64,000 nt of DNA, taken from contig NC_134017.1 in the NCBI RefSeq assembly GCF_040712315.1, positions 30,001 to 94,000 on the forward strand. Direction: 5' to 3'. The number at the start of each line of letters is the position of its first letter. The first letter of the stretch is position 1. Shown piece by piece: positions 57,101 through 64,000 of this stretch. The position numbers and the translations under genes are program-made. The notes beneath the pieces are model-generated. The model was given only the letters and a program-made list of their open reading frames with translations. It was not told the origin of the DNA and did not search any database. The DNA is from Castanea sativa (Eukaryota; Streptophyta; Magnoliopsida; Fagales; Fagaceae).

Positions 57101-60100
57101 TGGAAGATGTTGCTGCATTGCTTGATATGGTGTATTTGGCGGGAGAGATGCTAGTAATTTTGAGGGATGTGAACATTCTAGCAGTGCTTAAGTCGTTTTT
57201 CTTTTACTCCTTGATGGATTGGACTAGAGTTCTCCAATTAGATTCTTCTTTTTCTTTGTTAGAGATGATTGAGCAGTATAATTTGAGAGAATGATTTTGT
57301 TTTCCTTTTTTGTATGCTAAACTTGCAAGTTTTTTATTTAATAAAGATTTGTTACTTACCTATAAAAATAAAATTAAAAAGAAATAAATATTTGTTACTT
57401 ATCAAAAATAAATAAATAAAGGTGGTGGTTTATATTTGTGAGGACTTCTGGAAGGGTTTTGAGTGGTCATAGGTTGCAAGAGATTGATTGCCATGTTGTT
57501 GGGAAGTTTGGAGAGGAGAAAATCAAGGGTTATAAAGTGGATTTTGAATTATCACTTTGGTGGAGAATAAGGATTTAGGCTTTGTAATGATATGGAGGTA
57601 GGGTTGAATTTGTGATTGAGAACAAAGCAAGGAAAATAGGAATAAGGTTGCTGTTATCAGGGATTCCAATGTTGGTGACATGAACACTAACAGAGCCTAG
57701 GTTTTGTATTTTTAGTTTGCTAGATTTTCTTCTTTGATGAGAAAAAGGTTGGGCGTTAATATATGATTTCTACTGTGAAAAGGAAGTTTTTAAGATTCTC
57801 CTCTCGTAGGTTTAAAAATGATAGAGGTACAGTAGAACAAAAAAGAAGAAATAAAGAATAGAAGGAATTGAAATATCATATTTTTTTAAAGATGTTTTAT
57901 CAGTGAAAAAATAAACAAATTGCAACATTACATTTTTTTTATAAGATATTTTATTAGAGAAAAAGGAAAGAGAGTGATATAGGTTTATGGTTTATATACG
58001 AACGAACAATGTTGCCCTAGATAACTTACAAATACAAAAATTTTAGAATATTCAATGGAGTATTCCCATCTAACAACATCCAAATCACAAAATCACATGC
58101 TTAACAAGCAAAGCTATAAATCTCAATTAATTAAGTGCTAACACAACAAGACAGAGTTAGGAGCCTTTTTATAAATATGAGAGCTCTAATTCAAACTAAT
58201 CCTAATCCTTAGATTAAGTAAATTATAACCCTACATGTAAATTTGTAATTATTGTAATAAGACTTAAACCAATGAGGGCCAAACAACTATGATGGACTCT
58301 CAACTAAAATTCCCTTTTCAATTGGCATGAGCCTTTTAATTGACGCAAGTCTTAAAGCATTAGTGGAGGTCTTCCAAAGAGTTCTTTTCTTTGAAGCCAT
58401 GCAGCTGCTGTAATGCAATCATTCTAATCTTTTGTTTCATAGTGCTTACTAAGATTTAATGAAATATCATACATGATATCATATTATCATGCTCTATATA
58501 ATATATGTTGTGTCCTACACACTGAGATTGCTTCAAGTGTATAATATATACACAAACACACACACACACACACACATTGCATTATAAGTATATTAAAATT
58601 ATTAATCTAATTATACTCTCTCTCATGCTGCACGAACAGTACATAAAACAGAAGAGTCCTTACCACGTTATAAGCACATTAAAATTACTAAGCTAATTAT
58701 ATTCTAGGTGAAACTCTACTGCCAAAGTTCTGGAAGTTTATAGTTCTATTTCAATTGAAAAGCTATTACTAAAAGTTTGAAGAAATTTAAAAGAAATATC
58801 ATTGGAGATTTCAAAATATTATAATCATCGCCAGTGACCCATTAGTTCTGCTGGTACCTATTGGTGTCCCCAAATGGTGACGTCTAGGTTCGTATTGGTG
58901 GTGAAACTAAAGTCCACCTAGTGAAGTGCTCATAGATTTGTGAACCATTGTAGAGGTGGGGGTTAGGTATTAGATGTTTGAGAAGAGTTAACCAAGCTTT
59001 GTTAGGCAAATGGCTGTGGAGATATGGGACTTAGAGAGATGCTCTTTGGAGAAGAGTCATAGAGGCTGTTTTGTGCCATCAGAGGTACATAATCATAGGC
59101 AATGAAGTATTAGAAATGGATTTAATGTTCTGGATAAACTTCTTACCCAAATTTTAACACAATTATATAACAGAATATCTTTATGTCAACCTCTCAATAA
59201 TGCTGTGAACAAATTAGTGGTTGATTCTTTTCTATGTGCATTGACTGATTTAATCAGTAAGCAGTTGAGTCTATCCTCAGATTCTTGTGTAATCAACTAA
59301 AATTATTCTGTTTCACAGGATGATTGCAGATCCTGCCTTCTTATATAAGCTTCTTTTGGAGCAGGCTGCTACAATTGGCTGTTCAGTTTGGTGGGAGTTG
59401 AAGAACCGTAAGGATAGGTATGTGCTTTATTTATGAAAAACTTTATCTGTTATTCTCATTAAATATAATTAACTGATTAGATTCTCTTTACTATGGTTGT
59501 AGGATAAAGCAGGAGTGGGATTTGGCACTTATTAATGTCCTTACCATAGCAGCCTGCAATGCTGTTGTTGTTTGGTCTCTTGCTCCTTGTCGTTCATATG
59601 GTAACACATTCCAATTCGACTTGCAAAATACATTACAGAAGCTCCCAAACAATATATTTGAAAAGAGTTACCCACTTCGGGAATTTGACTTGCAAAAGAG
59701 AATCCACTCGTTCTTCTATAAGGCTGCAGAGTTGTGTATGGTTGGGTTAAGTGCTGGAGCAGTACAGGGTGCAGTATCAAACTTTTTGGCCAGTAAAAAG
59801 GAGGGAAGGTAAATGTCTTTTGTTAATCTATTTTCTTTTCACCTTAAAAGTAGGAAAGTAAATATCTCTGCCTGTGATGGGGTGAAGTATTCAGACAAAT
59901 TTATTTTGGGTGACCTTTAATTGTTGGGCAGGTTGTCAGTGACAATTCCAACTGTGAGTACCAATGCACTTGGTTATGGTGCATTCCTCGGTCTCTATGC
60001 AAACCTCAGATATCAGTTGTTAAGTGGATTTGATAGAGCAATGATCAGCCACTTTGATGTTATTGGAGTGGCATTGTTTTTTAGCACAGCTTTGAGGTCT

Positions 60101-61091
60101 GTTTCTTACTCTACCAAGTCATTCATGTAAACCTGACAATAGTGCTGGTTCAGACTTACTGACTTACGTAGTTTTTGCATTTTCCCATGCTAAAGGAAGG
60201 GATATTTTCAAACCTGTCTCTCATTCTAATTTATTAAATTGATATGATATTGTTGGGGATTTTCTTCATTGTTGATATAATCAATGTGTTCACTTAGTTG
60301 TGTAGTCTTCTAACCGTAGTGGCTTCTCTTCCATTATTGTAGCTTATTCATTTCTAGGAAAGTGCTTCTTATTCTATTCTATACTATTCTTTTATTTATT
60401 TATTTACAACAAAGTATGTGCTATTCCGTTGGGTTTATATTCTGGTCATTTGTCAATATATATCTTATGTTTGCCTCATATGCTCTGAGAATTCCATCTG
60501 GTGGCATTAGCATTCTCTGTCTCCTTGCTTCTATGTCAAAGGACCCATTTACATTTGATGCCATATTATTCATTAAGGTTTCTTCCTTGATAAATTCCTT
60601 CTGTAAGTAATAGACTTGCAATCTTTGTCAGAACTTGTTAATATGCATCCACATATTCATTATATTGAAATCTGTAATCATAGATTATGAAAGCTTATTT
60701 GTTTGATCAGTATTGGTGTCCAAACTTCATGTACCTAAAATAATTGTCCCTGCCTTTGGATACTTTCATCAGAGCTGTTTAACTTTTGTTAGTAATCATT
60801 GTATGCAGGATTTTGAATGTTCAATTAGGAGAGAGATCGAGGCTGGCATGGTTAGGTGTAGAGGCAGATCCACTGGTTCAATCAGATAGTCTCTTGAAGG
60901 TTTACAGCAGACCTTCTGAGGATGTTAATAGGCCATCTTCAAAATGGTTTATATCAAAGAATGCCATTGTTTCTGGGCTTGGGCTTCTTGGCATCAAACA
61001 GGGGACTGTTGACTCTGTTGCTGATGGGGAACCAGCAGCTCCCAAGGCACGGAGAAAGAGGATTGTCCGGAAGAAGGTGACTACAAGTTGA
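51192..61091 (+). CDS. RETICULATA-related (DUF3411) chloroplast protein
   Basis: Eight exons, all borders GT-AG and phases consistent: 51192-51569, 54960-55124, 55228-55320, 55396-55511, 59319-59417, 59503-59808, 59932-60096 and 60809-61091; 534 codons plus stop. N-terminus [17 protein letters not shown] plus serine runs looks like a plastid transit peptide. Exon 2 is a Gly/Asp-rich acidic stretch. The conserved domain starts at [20 protein letters not shown] and includes [74 protein letters not shown] and [21 protein letters not shown] basic tail, [11 protein letters not shown], ends the protein. RETICULATA family proteins lie in the chloroplast envelope and affect leaf mesophyll development and metabolism; the exact role of this member (RER4-6 type) is not assigned. 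No damage is seen. Confidence 0.9.
52571..52905 (-). mobile_element. LINE tail in intron 1 (minus strand)
   Basis: T run at 52586-52599 followed by sequence whose minus strand resembles plant LINE 3' ends ([13 protein letters not shown] block near 52850). Truncated; boundaries approximate. Confidence 0.4.
53836..54762 (+). mobile_element. LINE 3' portion in intron 1
   Basis: The + strand reads [40 protein letters not shown], then after stops [53 protein letters not shown] and [16 protein letters not shown]. This is the zinc-binding region (zf-RVT) and end of an L1-type LINE. It ends with TATCAATAAATGTATTACTT and an A run. Same strand as the host gene. Several stops. Confidence 0.75.
56835..57425 (+). 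mobile_element. Second LINE 3' fragment, intron 4
   Basis: The + strand shows [19 protein letters not shown], then [20 protein letters not shown] and [17 protein letters not shown], the same zf-RVT region as at 54200-54640 but more decayed. It ends in a degenerate TTTGTTACTTATCAAAAATA tail. Confidence 0.65.
58556..58576. repeat. (CA)n microsatellite
   Basis: Ten CA units in intron 4. Confidence 0.9.
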
Positions 61092-61402
61092 GCATAGTTC
61101 TGTTGATCTAATCACTATCACTGGCCAATTTTGCCATATGATGAAAACATTGAGAGCTTGCTCGCCAAACTTTAGAGAAAGAGCGGGTGGGAGGTATTCA
61201 TAATGATTGATGGCTGCTTCTGCAGTGGGGCAGCTGAGAGAAAATTTAATGACTGGTACAAGAATAATATTTTTGGGGAGGCCTTCTTAATTTTTTTTTT
61301 TTTTCTTTTTAAAGTACTTGCACTTAACCTAAATTGGCATGTATAACAATGCTGTATTCAGAATTGATTGTTCTTGAAATTTTCTTATAGATTGAAGGTT
61401 TA
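61092..61402 (+). other. 3' UTR and downstream flank of the RETICULATA-related gene
   Basis: No ORF. A T run lies at 61292-61303. No canonical AATAAA was noted; plant poly(A) signals are often degenerate. A DNA transposon begins at 61403. Confidence 0.5.
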
Positions 61403-62416
61403 GGCTGCGTTTGGTTGAATGTAAAATATTTTCAGGTGAGAATATTTTCGGGAAAGGAAAATATATTTTTAGTGTTTGGTTGCATTTTGAAAATTGTATT
61501 AGAAAATATCTTCAAGTGTTTGGTAACATTCTAAAAAATACAAATTTTCTACTGGTTTCTCATATTTTCTCAGCTTCCAAATAAATTTATAATAGAAAAT
61601 TGCAAGATGTAAACTTTTTAAAGAAACAAAAATCAAAATAAAACCATTAACTCGATCAAATAGAGAGGGGGAGGAAGAAAGAGTGAGAGATCGAGAGAGG
61701 TTGAAATCGGGTCAAGGCTCTGATTTGTGTGTTGGCATTGCTGACGAACTTCAGCGGCGACGAGAACGAGATGACAAGGTTCCGATCTGTGTTTGGCGGT
61801 GACGACGAGCTTCAGGCGGCGACTATGAGTCAACGGCAGCGATCTGATTCTCTCAGGTTCAAGCTCTCTCTCTCTTTCTTTGGTTTCACTTTCCCTTCAA
61901 GCTCTCTCTCTCTCGTGTCTGGTTTCAAAGCATAAAACTTGATTTGAAGGTATGGGTTGGTTCGAAAGAGGGATGGGTCGATGGAGGTGGGTCGGTGAGG
62001 ACGAGGATGAGGGATGGGTCAGTGAGGACGAGGATGAGGGATGGGTCGATGGTGGACGAGGACAAAGGATGGGTCAGCGAAGTGGCTTGCATGCGACGAC
62101 GAGGCTGTGTGTAGAGGGGTAGTTCTAGGCATCACTGGCGAGAATGGGTTTGAACAAGGGCGGTGATCTGATTGGTGAGGATGTGCCTGGGTTCTTCAAG
62201 TGGAGTGTGCTTGAGCTTTCTCTCTTCGGGTGTGTATTTTTTGGAAATTCATTGAAGGTAAAATAAGAATGGAAATGGATTTACAGGTAAGAGGGGTTAT
62301 TTTCCGGTCAACGTGGATTTGAATTTCCGTTTGACCGAATTTTCTGTAGCTACCAAACACACAAAAAGTTGGAAAATAATTTCTTGAAAGCATTTTCAGC
62401 CGAAACAAACGCAACC
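61403..62416. mobile_element. Harbinger-like non-autonomous DNA transposon
   Basis: 1,014 bp with inverted ends GGCTGCGTTTGGTTG and CGAAACAAACGCAACC, flanked by TTA on both sides (61400-61402 and 62417-62419), the target type of PIF/Harbinger. The interior has TTTGGTTGCATTTTGAAAAT subterminal motifs and a GC-richer core (61650-62200) with CT runs and repeated GATGGGTCxGTGAGGACGAG blocks. Short ORFs inside match nothing I know. Confidence 0.7.
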
Positions 62417-62419
62417 TTA

Positions 62420-63275
62420 GTTGTGATATTGCACCTTTTTTTCTAATGGGGAGATTACATTGTTTTGAAAAATAACTTCTAAACATTTCTTTTGGGCTCT
62501 CAAACTTGCAAGATTTCACAAAACCTGTTTGTCATGTCCCAAACAATTCAATGATTTTGAATTATTGCCATCATTGTCGTTAGTTGTGAATGTTAATCTA
62601 TTCTATAATCAAATGATCCAACTGCAAATATTTGTAATGAACTTCTGTAATTTCACCCCAATTGAGTCAGAATTCAATTCAAGTAAGCCTTGTTTACAAG
62701 GATGGTCTCTTATCCTTGAAAAAGGATACAAGAAACCACGCTCTCTCCTAGCTAATTATATGTATCGGATACATGATATACTAGCTTTATTTTTGCAACC
62801 TTTTGTATAGCTTATAGTTGTGATATGATCATATTTCACATCCCCTTGTGGGTGTGATAAATTTGTTAATTTGTTACAGCCCAACAGGTGGGATTTCAAT
62901 TTAATTCGTTAATCTTAGTTGGTGGATCACCCCTTCTTTCTTTTTTTTAATTATCTTTTGCAAGTGGATGGATATTATTTTATGTGTCGTCTATCCCTAA
63001 TACAAGGGTCAAAACTTGTAGCACATGGTAGGCTTGCGAGTGCAATCGGAAAACAAGGTCTATGGCAACAAAAAAATTTATTGCTACATATGGCAATGAA
63101 ACACCTTTTGCCGGCTAATGTTTGTCATCATTTTCGTCGCCTAATATATCTAAGCAATAAAACTATTTTGTCGCATTATATTTTCCTCACCTAAAGTATA
63201 TATAGTTTGAAAAAGTCTACTTGAAGGTGGCAATTAATCACCTGTGTCTAAAAAAGACTGTCATAAAAAAGAAAA
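62420..63275. other. Intergenic DNA, nothing recognised
   Basis: AT-rich with short ORFs only. A segment at 63040-63190 with GGCAACAAAAA and TTTTCGTCGCCTAA motifs could belong to a degraded DNA element, but no ends were found. Confidence 0.4.
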
Positions 63276-63423
63276 ATTATTAGGTACTCCTGGAGTACCA
63301 TAAATGCGTATTCTTTCCTCTCACATGAATGGTAGGTCCTACCATAAATTTAATTAATAGGATCCAATATTTATGTGAGAGGATAGAGTATGCATTTATG
63401 GTACTCTGGGAGTACACAATAAT
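63276..63423. mobile_element. Fold-back MITE
   Basis: 148 bp with near-complete inverted arms of about 50 bp: the left arm starts ATTATTAGGTACTCCTGGAG and the right arm ends CTGGGAGTACACAATAAT. Arms share GAGTACCATAAATGC and CCTCTCACA. Non-coding; it would form a long hairpin. Confidence 0.8.
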
Positions 63424-63568
63424 TTCTCCATAAAAGACTATCACCTCTCATATTTGTATTTATTGTGGCTCAACTATGATTGTGTCTTTAATGCTACACG
63501 ACATGGATCTTCCCTCTAGTTATAACATTGGAAAAGGTGCCCTGAGATCACTTCCCTTCACGAACCTT

Positions 63569-63662
63569 GGAGGATGGCATAATGTTAGTACTCTTTCCTA
63601 ACAATAAGGGGAAATGGAGGATGACATAATGTTAGGACTCTTTCTTAACAATAAGGGGAAAT
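63569..63662. repeat. 47-bp tandem duplication
   Basis: GGAGGATGGCATAATGTTAG at 63569 and GGAGGATGACATAATGTTAG at 63616, both continuing to ACAATAAGGGGAAATG. A few differences. Confidence 0.85.
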
Positions 63663-64000
63663 GTTTATTGATAAAGAATATTTTCACCATTCCAAAATTT
63701 GGCTAACATGTACCAAGGCATTGTTAGACCCAATAACATCGTCAGAAAATAAACGATCATTAGGTCCCATGAGCATTGTCAAGCCTTATGTGTCTACCTT
63801 CAGGTATCCCCAATGTTCATCAGGCACCCCAAAGATCTTCAAGCCCCTTGAGTGCTCACCAACATCTATGACAATAGTTAAGTTTACTTGTCAGATACAA
63901 AACATGGTAGATGAAGCAATGCATGACTAACGACCCTTTATACTTAGCTCCACCGTTTACGTGTTCTACACTCTAGTATCTTCATATGGAAAAAAACTTT

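Larger units (their letters stand above)
55512..59318. other. Intron 4 of the RETICULATA-related gene (3.8 kb)
   Basis: Holds a LINE fragment, A-rich tracts at 56155-56180, a (CA)n tract at 58556-58576 and otherwise AT-rich DNA. I see no missed exon; the exons on either side join in frame (AG plus G gives Arg). Confidence 0.7.

Noticed and set aside
61729..62510. Short ORFs inside the 61403-62416 transposon
   Set aside because: CT-run and GAGGAC-repeat coded low-complexity peptides; no transposase motif.
63661..63930. 89-codon ORF at the right end
   Set aside because: No recognisable domain, no splice or neighbour support; length is compatible with chance in this composition.

Overview
The window looks like nuclear DNA of a eudicot, probably a woody species. 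It has split genes with GT-AG introns, dense LTR retrotransposons, LINE remnants, MITEs, long AT-rich spacers and one run of the plant-type telomere heptamer. I see no tRNA, rRNA, CRISPR or bacterial features. Protein names rest on remembered family similarity; no search was run.

Left part (1-3.7 kb): telomere-like repeats at the very edge, a LINE reverse-transcriptase relic, and an old Copia element broken by a LINE tail and a Tourist-like MITE. A 937-bp Copia-derived miniature element (TRIM-like) follows, with 323-bp LTRs, an initiator-tRNA-Met primer site and a perfect 5-bp target duplication.

3.7-24.9 kb, + strand: one large host gene encoding an atypical ABC1/UbiB-type kinase fused to a serine beta-lactamase-like domain (Arabidopsis At5g24810 type). 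Sixteen exons fit together in frame (889 codons plus stop). The first ~100 residues, which carry the KxGQ region, are not in the window. An 11.1-kb Ty3/Gypsy element of the Tat type (called E1 here) sits in reverse orientation in the intron between the kinase and lactamase halves.

25-43 kb: intergenic DNA, then a truncated gag-bearing Gypsy element (E3), then a second complete Tat element (E2, 11.2 kb, + orientation) lodged in the remains of a ZDP (DNA 3'-phosphatase) gene. ZDP exons lie on both sides of E2 and carry stops. Next is a 5'-truncated alpha-dioxygenase with three exons that join in frame.

E1 and E2 share an unusual plan: LTR, gag-protease-RT-dual RNase H-integrase, a 151-153-bp tandem repeat, then a long multi-exon gene in ANTISENSE orientation to pol, then LTR. 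The antisense protein has a conserved N-terminal domain, a proline run, a basic nuclear-localisation-like motif, glutamine runs and a coiled coil, with an intron of about 118 bp at the same place in both copies. This is the most interesting system in the window.

43-51 kb: a decayed hAT element, a candidate solo LTR with perfect hairpins, a LINE RNase H ORF running into a MITE, a LINE 3' end, and a second short element with an initiator-Met-like primer site on the minus strand.

51-61 kb, + strand: an apparently intact eight-exon RETICULATA-related (DUF3411) chloroplast protein gene (534 codons) with LINE relics in introns 1 and 4. A 1-kb Harbinger-like element lies just beyond its 3' end. The last 1.5 kb holds a fold-back MITE and short duplications but no recognisable gene.
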